Part shown: positions 18,641 to 26,581 of the stretch, one piece after another
How positions within the stretch are numbered: position 1 is the stretch's first letter
How the letters are laid out: every line of letters begins with the position of its first letter
From: Anabaena azotica FACHB-119
Lineage (GTDB): Bacteria; Cyanobacteriota; Cyanobacteriia; Cyanobacteriales; Nostocaceae
Direction: 5' to 3'
Length of the DNA stretch: 64,000 nt
Assembly (NCBI RefSeq): GCF_014697625.1
Contig: NZ_JACJSG010000007.1
Coordinates: 62,001 to 126,000 of the forward strand
Notes under the pieces: model-generated
What the model was told of the DNA's origin: nothing
Seen by the model: the letters and a program-made list of their open reading frames with translations, nothing else
Database searches by the model: none
Position numbers and translations under genes: made by a program

Positions 18641-21600
18641 ATGGGCAAGAGATTATCACAAACTTGGCAACAATTTCGGCAATTATTTTCAGCATCCGAG
18701 ACTGCGGAGAAAGGCTTTGAGACTGTTAAAGCAGTATTAGAAGCAGCTAACACAGTCAAAGACAAGGGTGGTAGTCTAGAAATCTTAAAACCAGTCCTGC
18801 AAAACTCATCATCCTTGCTAGATGTGTTGTGTTCACCGATGGCGCAGGTAGTAGGCGCGGGGTTGCCATTTGTCGGACTTGGCATTGCCTTGTTAAAATT
18901 TGCCCGTGAAGTCACTAAGCAAGACCCATCTTTAGAAGACTGTGTTTTGATAGTTAGTCAAGCCGCTTATTTAGAAAGCACCAAAGAAATTTTAAAACTC
19001 TACCCGAACTATAATTGGGATGCCAAGCCAGATTTTATTAAAGCAGCAGAAAAACAACTCCAAAAACTTGATGAAGTTGAATTAGATTATAGTCAAGTAA
19101 TTACCTGCTTTCATAAATCAAAACTAGCAGAAACATTTAACCAAGTTTTAATAACCAGATTAGCAGCAGCAAATATTTCCCCAGGACAAGCCCAACTGTT
19201 AACACAGCGTATTGCTTGGAACACTCACCGCTACATCATTGAAGCCTGGATAAAAGCAGGTGATGTTGTTAAGAATGTGATTCAACCTTCCTTTGGTGAC
19301 TGGCAGAGAGAACAGCAAAAGTTTCAGAGTATAGATGATTATTTAGAGAAACATATTGCTAAGAAGCCTTATGAATTAGTTTTTGATGAAAAATTCGCTT
19401 TTAAAGATATTTATGTATCCACCAAAGCCAAGCCTGTAGATGGGAATGGCAAGGTAGATGAGGAAAAAGATTCATTTAATTTAGAAATTTGGGCGAAAAC
19501 AATTCTCTGGAAGCCAGATAACTTGGAACAAGTGATGTTTATCCAAGGAGGCCCAGGAAGAGGTAAAAGCGTTTTCTGTCGGATGTTTGCTTATGCTGTG
19601 TGGCGACAGTTTCATCCCCTTTGGACACCAATCTTAATTCGGCTAAGAGATATTGATACCTTTGAATCACAGTTAGAAAATACCATTAAAGCAAAATTAA
19701 AATTTTGCTTTATTCAAGGTGATCCTAACTGGATAAATAATCCCAATACGCGGTTTCTATTTATTCTTGATGGTTTTGATGAACTGCATATTGAAACCAG
19801 AAATAACCTGAAATTAGGCGATTTCATTAAACAAGTAGCAAGTTTCCAGAAAGAGTGCAAAGATAATGGTGAAATGGGGCATCGAGTCATCATTACTGGT
19901 AGGTCGATGGCTTTACAAGGTATTCCTGATTTACCCCGCAATTTAGAGCGGGTGGAGATTGTTGAGATGGATGAACAACTCCAACAGGAATGGTTAAATA
20001 AATGGGAAGCTGTACAAACAGATAAGGGAAAGACCGCAGCATTTGAGCAGTTTTTACACAGTGATAAATGTCCTGATGAGGTTAAGAAACTAGCGCAAGA
20101 ACCCCTACTGCTTTACTTATTAGCGGCGATGTATCGAGATGGTAAATTAGACATTGAGAAGTTAGAGCAAGCAAGTGATAATCGCACCGCCAAAATTATC
20201 ATTTACCAGGAAGCTGTAAACTGGGTGCTGACTAAACAGCGTTCTGAACCAGATGGAACAGATTTAAACATTGGTTTAACCAAACAAAAGCCGGAAGATT
20301 TAAAACGTATTCTCACAGAAGCGGCTGTTTGTGTTGTGCAGTCTGGTGGTGAGTTTGCTTCGATGTCAATGTTAGAAGCACGTTTACAAGATGATGAAGC
20401 AGCAAAGGCTTTAATTGAGAAAGCAAAAGAGAAATTGGGTGATGAAGCACTCAAAACAGCTTTGGCAGCATTTTACATTCGTCCTGCGGAAAAGCAAGAA
20501 GGCGGGGTTGAGTTCTTTCATAAAAGTTTTGGGGAATTTCTCTTTGCTGAACGTTTGAAAGCAAGGCTGAAAGATTGGACGCGATATTATGATACAGATG
20601 AGGGGAGACAGGCGATTATTTCTGAAGCCTCAATGAATTGGGAAATCTATGATTTACTTGGTTATGGTGGGTTAACCTGGGAAATTCTAGATTACTTGAT
20701 GGGGTTGTTAACAGAAAGTCAAGATTTTCCTTGGGTGGAATTATTTAAACGGTTAGATAGGTTTTACAGTAAATGGTGTCAAGGTAAATTTATTGACACG
20801 GCTGAGGAGACTTTACCCCAGAAGAAGTTGCGACAGTTGCAAAGGTATGGAATTACAGGGTTAGGTCAGCGTCAGGTTGATGTTTATGCAGGGTTGAATG
20901 TGATGATTCTGCTGTTGGAGTTAAACCGTTACGCTCAAGGGCGAGATGATTTGAAAGAAGAAATTGTCTTTTATCCATCTGGTAAACCAACAGAAAATGC
21001 TTGGACAACTCAATTACATCGCATGATTAATTACAGTGATGGCTTGGAGTTAGGAAACTTTACTAACATAGTTATTCCATTTCTCAGTGGTGCAGACCTC
21101 AGTGGTGCAGACCTCAATGGTGTAAACCTCAGTGGTGCAGAACTCAATGGTGTAAACCTCAGTAGCGCAGACCTCAGTGGGGCAGACCTCAGTAGCACAG
21201 ACTTCATTGGCGCAAACCTGACTGGCGCAAATCTCAGTGGTACAAACCTCATTGGTGCATACTTTAGTAACGCAAACCTTAATGGCGCAGACCTCAGTGG
21301 TGCAAACCTCAATGGCGCAGACCTCGGTGGCGCAAACCTTAGTGGCGCAGACCTCCGTGGCGCAAACTTCAGTGGCGCAGACCTCTGTAGCGCAAGCCTT
21401 AGTGGCACAAACCTCAGTCGTGCAGACCTTATCAGTGCAGACCTCATTGACGCAGACCTCAGTAGTGCAGACCTCAGCCGCGTAGACCTCGGTGGCGCAA
21501 ACCTCAGTGGCGCAAACCTCAGTGGCGCAAACCTCAGTGGCGCAAACCTCAGTGGCGCAGACCTCAGTGATGATTTTTGGGGAGATATCAAATGGAATGA

Positions 21601-21688
21601 AAAGACAAACTGGGAGAATGTGCGAGGACTGGAGACAGCAGTTAATGTGCCAGAAGCGTTAAAGCAACAGTTAAACTTAAATTCGTAA
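18641..21688 (+). CDS. NACHT-type STAND NTPase with C-terminal pentapeptide repeats
   Basis: About 1015 residues from the ATG at 18641 (a TTG at 18623 would add six). The N-terminal 290 residues are mostly helical with a hydrophobic stretch VVGAGLPFVGLGIALLKF. A NACHT NTPase follows: Walker A GGPGRGKS (303-310), Walker B FLFILDGFDEL (about 372-382) with the second acidic residues usual in NACHT, then VIITGRS and a winged-helix-like region ending in FFHKSFGEFLFAERL. A helical linker shared with the preceding gene leads to some 30 pentapeptide repeats (residues about 815-976) and a WENVRGLETAVNVPEAL tail. STAND proteins of this plan act as ligand-triggered switches, and several bacterial NACHT proteins protect against phage. 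Which end senses and which acts is unknown here. Confidence 0.88.
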   Translation: MGKRLSQTWQQFRQLFSASETAEKGFETVKAVLEAANTVKDKGGSLEILKPVLQNSSSLLDVLCSPMAQVVGAGLPFVGLGIALLKFAREVTKQDPSLEDCVLIVSQAAYLESTKEILKLYPNYNWDAKPDFIKAAEKQLQKLDEVELDYSQVITCFHKSKLAETFNQVLITRLAAANISPGQAQLLTQRIAWNTHRYIIEAWIKAGDVVKNVIQPSFGDWQREQQKFQSIDDYLEKHIAKKPYELVFDEKFAFKDIYVSTKAKPVDGNGKVDEEKDSFNLEIWAKTILWKPDNLEQVMFIQGGPGRGKSVFCRMFAYAVWRQFHPLWTPILIRLRDIDTFESQLENTIKAKLKFCFIQGDPNWINNPNTRFLFILDGFDELHIETRNNLKLGDFIKQVASFQKECKDNGEMGHRVIITGRSMALQGIPDLPRNLERVEIVEMDEQLQQEWLNKWEAVQTDKGKTAAFEQFLHSDKCPDEVKKLAQEPLLLYLLAAMYRDGKLDIEKLEQASDNRTAKIIIYQEAVNWVLTKQRSEPDGTDLNIGLTKQKPEDLKRILTEAAVCVVQSGGEFASMSMLEARLQDDEAAKALIEKAKEKLGDEALKTALAAFYIRPAEKQEGGVEFFHKSFGEFLFAERLKARLKDWTRYYDTDEGRQAIISEASMNWEIYDLLGYGGLTWEILDYLMGLLTESQDFPWVELFKRLDRFYSKWCQGKFIDTAEETLPQKKLRQLQRYGITGLGQRQVDVYAGLNVMILLLELNRYAQGRDDLKEEIVFYPSGKPTENAWTTQLHRMINYSDGLELGNFTNIVIPFLSGADLSGADLNGVNLSGAELNGVNLSSADLSGADLSSTDFIGANLTGANLSGTNLIGAYFSNANLNGADLSGANLNGADLGGANLSGADLRGANFSGADLCSASLSGTNLSRADLISADLIDADLSSADLSRVDLGGANLSGANLSGANLSGANLSGADLSDDFWGDIKWNEKTNWENVRGLETAVNVPEALKQQLNLNS

Positions 21689-21928
21689 TTTGTATATTTT
21701 AAGCGTCGGATTTTTGTTTTACTCTCTGTGTTCTTCGTGCCTCCGTGGTTAACAAATCATTTTTTACCACAGAGGCACAGAGGCATAGAGTCAAAAGATT
21801 GGTCAATGTTACCGCAAAAATATAGCAGGTGACAGGTGACAGGTTACAGGTTACAGCTTTAAAAGCTGCTTGGTATCAGAATTTTATAATTTATCTCTGT
21901 CCTAACCTATCGGGGGACTACTATAATT

Positions 21929-21988
21929 CCTAATTCTTGTAGAATTAATCTCCACCGCCAGCGCCGCCAACAGGAAACCCAAAACTTT
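21929..21988 (-). pseudogene. Fragment duplicating the 3' end of marC
   Basis: On the minus strand it reads VLGFLLAALAVEINSTRIR, which matches the C-terminus LLGFLLAALAVEIGSTGIK of the marC gene at 23096-23695. The DNA match is nearly exact over about 45 bp (CCACCGCCAGCGCCGCCAAC core). There is no upstream remainder of the gene; it is joined directly to the 42-bp tandem repeats. Confidence 0.75.
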
Positions 21989-21990
21989 AA

Positions 21991-22274
21991 CTCGCGCACG
22001 AGGATAAAATACTCATCGACGAGGTTCTGATACTCGCGCACGAGGATAAAATACTCATCGACGAGGTTCTGATACTCGCGCACGAAGATAAAATACTCAT
22101 CGACGAGGTTCTGATACTCGCGCACGAGGATAAAATACTCATCGACGAGGTTCTGATACTCGCGCACGAGGATAAAATACTCATCGACGAGGTTCTGATA
22201 CTCGCGCACGAGAATAAAATACTCATCGACGAGGTTCTGATACTCGCGCACGAGAATAAAATACTCATCGACTA
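21991..22274. repeat. 42-bp tandem repeat, seven copies
   Basis: CTCGCGCACGAGGATAAAAT begins units at 21991, 22033, 22075, 22117, 22159, 22201 and 22243, the last truncated. Units differ only at one or two bases (GAGGAT, GAAGAT or GAGAAT). The 14-codon period keeps minus-strand frames open (REYQNLVDEYFILV), but there is no start context or other coding sign. It is purely tandem, without spacers, so it is not a CRISPR array. Confidence 0.92.
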
Positions 22275-22405
22275 ATACCCTAGATTATTAAGCTCACGCA
22301 AAGGCGCATTCGCGTAGCGTCTCGTAGAGAAGACACAAAGGAACAACATTTTATTAAGTGCATCGTTACAGAGAACTGGTATTAATTTTAAATTTTTAAT
22401 AATAT

Positions 22406-22552
22406 AACGTGAGTTCGACCAGCGTTGTTTTGACCTCTCCCCCAACCCCTCTCCTACAAGGAGAGGGGAGTAAGAGGGTGATTTTTTCGTTTCTCCTCCC
22501 TCTCCTCATAGGAGAGGGAGGTTGGGAGGGAGAGGTTCATCGAACTCACGTT
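22406..22552. repeat. MITE-like repeat, family 3, abutting a stop codon
   Basis: The ends are AACGTGAGTTCGAC and CGAACTCACGTT; the interior has two strong CTCTCC/GGAGAG hairpins. It is flanked by AATAT on both sides (22401-22405 and 22553-22557), a possible 5-bp target duplication. Its last bases, TTA, are the stop codon of the minus-strand gene at 22551-22970. Other copies: 39441-39585, 59316-59459 and a truncated one at 62231. Confidence 0.82.
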
Positions 22553-22970
22553 AATATAGTAATTCTGCTAATGTCGGTACTCGATGACCACGCCAACGCA
22601 ACACAGCCCAAGCATAAGCTTTTTGTAACATCAACTGATCAGCAGCAGAACGTAAATTATCGAGTTCGTGACGTTCCTGTGGGGTAGTTGATACTGCTTG
22701 GTTTTTTTCCAACAAGGAAACATGACGTTGTTGCTGAACCAAGGGGACTTGAGCATGAGCAATTTTCAGCAGTTCATCTATTGGTAGCCTTTGCATTTCC
22801 AGTAACGAACTTTGTATCTGGGCTGGTGCATTGTCAGCAGATGGTGGTAAGTTACTGATAATGCTTTGTGCTGCGATCGCCTCTAAAGATTGATTAGTCA
22901 ACTCAGCAATTCGCGCCAGTTCTGGAAATATTGGTTCAGGTAATTCCACCGTTACTCTGCGTGTACCCAT
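22551..22970 (-). CDS. Orphan protein with RHH-like N-terminus
   Basis: A 139-residue protein. Residues 1-35 (TRRVTVELPEPIFPELARIAELTNQSLEAIAAQSI) resemble a ribbon-helix-helix DNA-binding fold like that of antitoxins. The C-terminal part has ERHELDNLRSAADQLMLQKAYAWAVLRWRGHRVPTLAEL, a pattern I associate with small cyanobacterial proteins that often sit next to HNH-type nuclease genes. No such partner is adjacent here; a family 3 repeat begins exactly at its stop codon, so a partner or the native C-terminus may have been lost. Antitoxin-like function is inference. Confidence 0.65.
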   Translation of the reverse strand: MGTRRVTVELPEPIFPELARIAELTNQSLEAIAAQSIISNLPPSADNAPAQIQSSLLEMQRLPIDELLKIAHAQVPLVQQQRHVSLLEKNQAVSTTPQERHELDNLRSAADQLMLQKAYAWAVLRWRGHRVPTLAELLY

Positions 22971-23095
22971 CTTTGACCTGATTCAGCACTGGATAATCTG
23001 ACATTTTCTCTTTCCTCACTTTAGCCTAATCGCTCTGAGAACCCACACAAGCGTTATAAATTTCTTGATAGAACTGTCCAAAGTAAATATTCAAC

Positions 23096-23695
23096 CTACC
23101 GCAAAAATAACTCCTTAATCCCTGTAGAACCAATCTCCACCGCCAGCGCCGCCAACAGGAAACCTAAAAGCTGTGTAACAATGACTGCACCCTCAACACC
23201 AATTAATTTATCTATTTGATTCGCCAAACGCAAAATCAACCAAGAAATAAACATCGCCCCCACAATCCCCAATACTACCTCCAAATGAGGATTCTGGGTT
23301 TTCGACATAAATAACATCACCGTCGTCAATGTACCCGGACCGGCTAACAACGGTAAAGCCAAAGGCGTAATTGCGACATCCCTTCCTTCTTCGGTAATTG
23401 GTGTGTCCAACTCTCCCCGCAGCATTTGCAAAGCAATTAACAGCAACAACAACCCCCCAGCTACCCGCAAAGATGCCATGCTGATTTCTAAATAACTCAA
23501 AATATATCGACCACCAAAGGCGAATATTAAGAGAACTGCGATCGCCACTACACTCGCCTTATCAATTACTCTATTTCTATCCTCTGGCATCATACCTTTA
23601 GTTAAAGCCAAAACCACTGGTATATTGCCTATCGCATCCGCCAACACAAACACAGCCAAAAAAGTTTGAATCAGAATAGAGGTATCCACAGCCAA
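23096..23695 (-). CDS. MarC family integral membrane protein
   Basis: A 199-residue protein with about six membrane segments. It opens with ILIQTFLAVFVLADAIGNIPVVLALTKGM and has the repeated half-pattern DVAITPLALPLLAGPGTLTTVMLF, both hallmarks of the MarC/UPF0056 family. MarC proteins are inner-membrane proteins of uncertain transport function; the early link to multiple antibiotic resistance was not upheld. The start is uncertain: the frame opens at TTG 23695, and a GTG six bases further in is equally possible; no SD is visible. A fragment of its 3' end is duplicated at 21929-21988. Confidence 0.87.
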   Translation of the reverse strand: MAVDTSILIQTFLAVFVLADAIGNIPVVLALTKGMMPEDRNRVIDKASVVAIAVLLIFAFGGRYILSYLEISMASLRVAGGLLLLLIALQMLRGELDTPITEEGRDVAITPLALPLLAGPGTLTTVMLFMSKTQNPHLEVVLGIVGAMFISWLILRLANQIDKLIGVEGAVIVTQLLGFLLAALAVEIGSTGIKELFLR

Positions 23696-23769
23696 GCCAG
23701 TTTATCAACGTTTGATAACAACTTAGCTTGATTCAGTTCCGTTTGCTATCTCCCGTAGGATGATGGAAG

Positions 23770-24180
23770 TAGTCAGTTATCAGTTATCAGTTATCAGTTG
23801 TCAGTTGTCAGTTGTCAGTTGACAGGGGACAGGGGACAGTTGTTATTCTCCTCTGCTGGGTTCCCCTCCTGGGAGGGGCTAGGGGCTCTTAAGGGCAGGT
23901 TTTTCATAAAGTAATCAGTGAGGACTATAAGATTCAGTAAATTATCAGACTTTCATCTACCCCTACACCCCTACACCCTTATACCCCTACACCCTAAAAT
24001 CAGTGTTTTTGGGTCGAAGTGTAAAAAACCTGCCCTTGAAAGGGGGCTAGGGGTGGGTTGCTCCCCTGCTCCCCTGCTCCCCTGCTCCCCTGCTCCTCTG
24101 CTCCTCTGCTCCTCTGCTTCCCCCAGTCCCCAGTCCCCAATACCCAGTCCCCAATCCCCCAAACTAACGGTATATTTAAT
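23770..24180. repeat. Short tandem repeats and CTGCTCCC tract upstream of an amidase gene
   Basis: The tract contains CAGTTAT and CAGTTGT heptamers (about 23772-23822), CCCCTACACC units (about 23958-23995) and (CCCCTGCT)n with CCCCAGTC units (about 24060-24160). The downstream reading frame runs open through part of it but the sequence is non-coding in character. A similar tract lies in front of dnaN. Confidence 0.85.
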
Positions 24181-24214
24181 TATCTATCTCACACAAGTTC
24201 TTTTATTTAAGTCT

Positions 24215-25030
24215 ATGAAGCCTTATTTAGCTGCTGCTATTCAAATGACCAGTGTGCCTGATTTACACAAGAATTTGGCACAAGCAGAAGAATTAATTGA
24301 CTTAGCTGTGCGTCAGGGTGCGGAGTTAGTTGGTTTGCCGGAAAACTTTTCTTTTATGGGTCAAGAACAGGATAAACTAGCTCAAGCTGAAGAAATTGCC
24401 CGTGAAAGTGAAATTTTTCTGAAAAAAATGGCGCAGCGCTACCAAGTTACCCTTTTAGGTGGTAGTTTCCCTGTGCCGGTAGGTGATACAGGTAGAGTCT
24501 ATAACACTACCATCCTCGTCAGTCCTAATGGTGAAGAACTCGCCCGTTACAATAAAGTACACCTGTTCGATGTCAACGTTCCCGATGGTAATACTTACCG
24601 CGAATCTAGCACTGTTGTGGCTGGTCAGGAACTACCCCCGGTGTATTTCTCAGAATATTTAGGAAATCTCGGTCTTTCTATTTGCTACGATGTCCGCTTC
24701 CCAGAACTCTACCGCCATCTTTCTGATAAGGGAACAGATGTGATCTTTGTCCCGGCTGCGTTCACAGCTTTTACAGGCAAAGACCACTGGCAAGTTTTAC
24801 TGCAAGCTAGAGCGATTGAAAATACTGCTTACGTAATTGCACCAGCCCAAACTGGTAATAATTATGGTCGTCGCCTGACTCACGGACACGCTATAATTAT
24901 CGACCCTTGGGGAACAATTTTAGCTGATGCTGGAGACAAACCAGGAATTGCGATCGCCGAAATTAACCCTTCCCGCCTAGAACAAGTGCGCCGCCAAATG
25001 CCTTCCTTGCAGCATCGTGTATTTAGTTGA
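24215..25030 (+). CDS. Nitrilase-family amidohydrolase (Nit1/Nit2-like)
   Basis: From the ATG at 24215 the protein has 271 residues, the usual length for the family, and starts MKPYLAAAIQMTSVPDLHKNL. The catalytic triad is complete: E43 in LVGLPENF, K114 in YNKVHLFDV, C157 in LGLSICYDVRFPELYR. The DVNVPDGNTYRESSTVVAG segment is typical of the Nit branch, whose members hydrolyse deaminated glutathione or omega-amides of 2-oxoacids. Substrate assignment from sequence is tentative. The frame is open for another 99 codons upstream, but that part reads through low-complexity repeats and is not coding. No SD is visible before the ATG. Confidence 0.9.
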   Translation: MKPYLAAAIQMTSVPDLHKNLAQAEELIDLAVRQGAELVGLPENFSFMGQEQDKLAQAEEIARESEIFLKKMAQRYQVTLLGGSFPVPVGDTGRVYNTTILVSPNGEELARYNKVHLFDVNVPDGNTYRESSTVVAGQELPPVYFSEYLGNLGLSICYDVRFPELYRHLSDKGTDVIFVPAAFTAFTGKDHWQVLLQARAIENTAYVIAPAQTGNNYGRRLTHGHAIIIDPWGTILADAGDKPGIAIAEINPSRLEQVRRQMPSLQHRVFS

Positions 25031-25091
25031 TGGCAAAGCCAGTTATCAGTTATCAAATGATGTTCACTGATAACTGATAACTGATAACTGT

Positions 25092-25673
25092 TCACTGATT
25101 ATTAGGTTTTTGTGGCGTAATGCCATGCAATTTGATGAAGCTATCGAAAGAATACCAAGCGAGAACGTACCAGGGAATAATATCAAATTGCAACCCTTTC
25201 ATCATGAGCTTTCTGATAGCAAGAATGCCTAATCCCAGTGGGAACAAGAAGCGAATATCGACAACACCATCGGTTGCTTGTCTGACTCTTTTGTTCAAAT
25301 CTACAACAGCAGTTGATACAGTCGTAGAGGCTTCAGTTCCACCTTCTGTGATCTCGGCAAATATGACTCCTATATCTTCTAAAGTTGCCAACACATCACT
25401 CAAATCGCCATTTTTACCACCGTATTTAATCACAATACTGCCATGATGAACATTAGTCCGCACCTCATCAACTTGAGGTTGTGCATCTAATGTATTAGCA
25501 ATATATTCCATAGTCTCAGCTTGGCGATGAGGGTGAGCAATTCTTAACCTTAATCTTCCTGGTGTAGCACTAACAACTTTTGTAGCTATAGATGAGGATG
25601 GCGTATTGAAGTTAATTTGCTTTTGAATTGTTGGCATTTTTGTGAGACTACCATGACTATTTGTCGTCAACAT
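25092..25673 (-). CDS. HMA-like domain protein with membrane segments
   Basis: A 193-residue protein whose first half is one HMA-like ferredoxin-fold domain (TKVVSATPGRLRLRIAHPHRQAETMEYIANTLDAQPQVDEVRTNVHHGSIVIKYG). It has the PGRLRLR signature shared by the neighbouring cluster but no CxxC metal site. The second half has one or two hydrophobic segments (FLFPLGLGILAIRKLM and DIIPWYVLAWYSFDSFI). The ATG at 25673 has an SD GGAGGG at seven bases. It is the last gene of the one-direction HMA/P-type ATPase cluster, probably interacting with the ATPase; that is inference. 25674-26197 holds no gene apart from a family 2 repeat and GTGGGCAGTGCAGC-type palindromes. Confidence 0.75.
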   Translation of the reverse strand: MLTTNSHGSLTKMPTIQKQINFNTPSSSIATKVVSATPGRLRLRIAHPHRQAETMEYIANTLDAQPQVDEVRTNVHHGSIVIKYGGKNGDLSDVLATLEDIGVIFAEITEGGTEASTTVSTAVVDLNKRVRQATDGVVDIRFLFPLGLGILAIRKLMMKGLQFDIIPWYVLAWYSFDSFIKLHGITPQKPNNQ

Positions 25674-25864
25674 GAAACCGCCCTCCAAACTGATACATTA
25701 TGTTTATTGTTGCTAGTGTTTTTGCACAAGTTGTATAAAACTGGTGTTTAAATAGTTAATTTCTTATATAAGTTTCCTAGCCTGCTGAATCACAAACTTA
25801 TCTGCGTTTATCTGCGTTTATCTGCGTTCCATTATTCTTGCTTATCACTAGGGTAAAAAAAGCT

Positions 25865-25991
25865 ATATATTGGGCGTTGCTGAATTGGAATATGAAATGT
25901 CAAAATGACCTTGATTTTTCTTTGTAATTTAGCGCCTTTGCGCCTTTGCGTGAGACAAATTCATATCTTGATTCAGCAACGCCATATATTG
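25865..25991. repeat. MITE-like repeat, family 2, with 8-bp target duplication
   Basis: The element 25873-25983 starts GGCGTTGCTGAATTGGAATATGAA and ends with the inverse TTCATATCTTGATTCAGCAACGCC pattern. It is flanked on both sides by ATATATTG (25865-25872 and 25984-25991), a perfect 8-bp duplication. This is independent support for the family 2 boundaries. Confidence 0.88.
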
Positions 25992-26197
25992 ATATTTTCT
26001 TGGCAAAAATAATTTCATTGACGGTTAATTAGCGAAGACATTTCAGAGATGGGTAACTCACCCATCTCCTTAATCTGCAATACCTGATTTTTGAGATATA
26101 CGTATCATCACTGTTGTGGTGGGCAGTGCAGCGCCCTACAAATACGTGTTTTGCTAACAAAAATCAAGTGGCGGCGATCGCCTGCAAATTAACCAAC

Positions 26198-26506
26198 CTA
26201 CACACCATTGTCAGAGGAACTATCAATAGGTGTGCTAGCAGCTTCAAATGCAGGTGTTTCTTCAGACTCAGCTAGTTCAGCTTTAGCTTCAGCAACGATA
26301 TCTTCCCAGGTTTCACCCAACTCTGCAAAAGCGCCTTTGCTCTTTTCATAGGCAACAAGACCGCCTTTGATGATACTCTTGGCAATGGGTTTACCAATGC
26401 CGGCGACAACTGGAATGAGAACGGGAGCTAGTAGCACTGCGCCAATACCTGCAATTAGTCCAGGTGCGCCTGCTTCTTCTACGAAATCAGTGATTTTCGG
26501 GGCCAT
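26198..26506 (-). CDS. Small membrane protein (DUF5132-like)
   Basis: 102 residues starting MAPKITDFVEEAGAPGLIAGIGAVLLAPVLIPVVAGIGKPIAKSIIKGG, one Gly-rich hydrophobic hairpin, then an acidic helical tail (ETWEDIVAEAKAELAESEE). Small Gly/Ala-rich proteins of this type (DUF5132) are often found beside HMA-domain genes in cyanobacteria and have no known function. The start is the ATG at 26506 with GGAG at seven bases, not the upstream TTG. It lies 75 bp beyond the P-type ATPase gene and is probably co-transcribed with it. Confidence 0.72.
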   Translation of the reverse strand: MAPKITDFVEEAGAPGLIAGIGAVLLAPVLIPVVAGIGKPIAKSIIKGGLVAYEKSKGAFAELGETWEDIVAEAKAELAESEETPAFEAASTPIDSSSDNGV

Positions 26507-26581
26507 GATCAATTTCTCCAGATAACTTGTTTGAAAAATTGTATGAAAGCTTTCTAGCCTAATCTTGCTAGATTGTTTATC

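Noticed and set aside
18487..18720. 77-codon plus-strand frame starting MISPPSLVGKGAGGLGLT
   Set aside because: Translated family 5 repeat running into the start of the NACHT gene in another frame.
21907..22268. Frames of 93-114 codons over the 42-bp array (REYQNLVDEYFI repeats)
   Set aside because: The unit length keeps frames open in more than one phase, and the tail is a frame-shifted marC fragment. Treated as repeat and pseudogene.
21991..22274. A CRISPR-like array
   Set aside because: Units are contiguous 42-bp copies without unique spacers, and no cas gene is nearby.
1..22970. A single large defence island joining the R-M locus, NACHT proteins and RHH-like protein
   Set aside because: The candidates are separated by 14 kb or more of ordinary protease, kinase and hypothetical genes, without integrase or att sites.
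23918..24214. 99-codon N-terminal extension of the amidase
   Set aside because: Consists of CCCTACACC and CTGCTCCCC repeats; the family start is at 24215.
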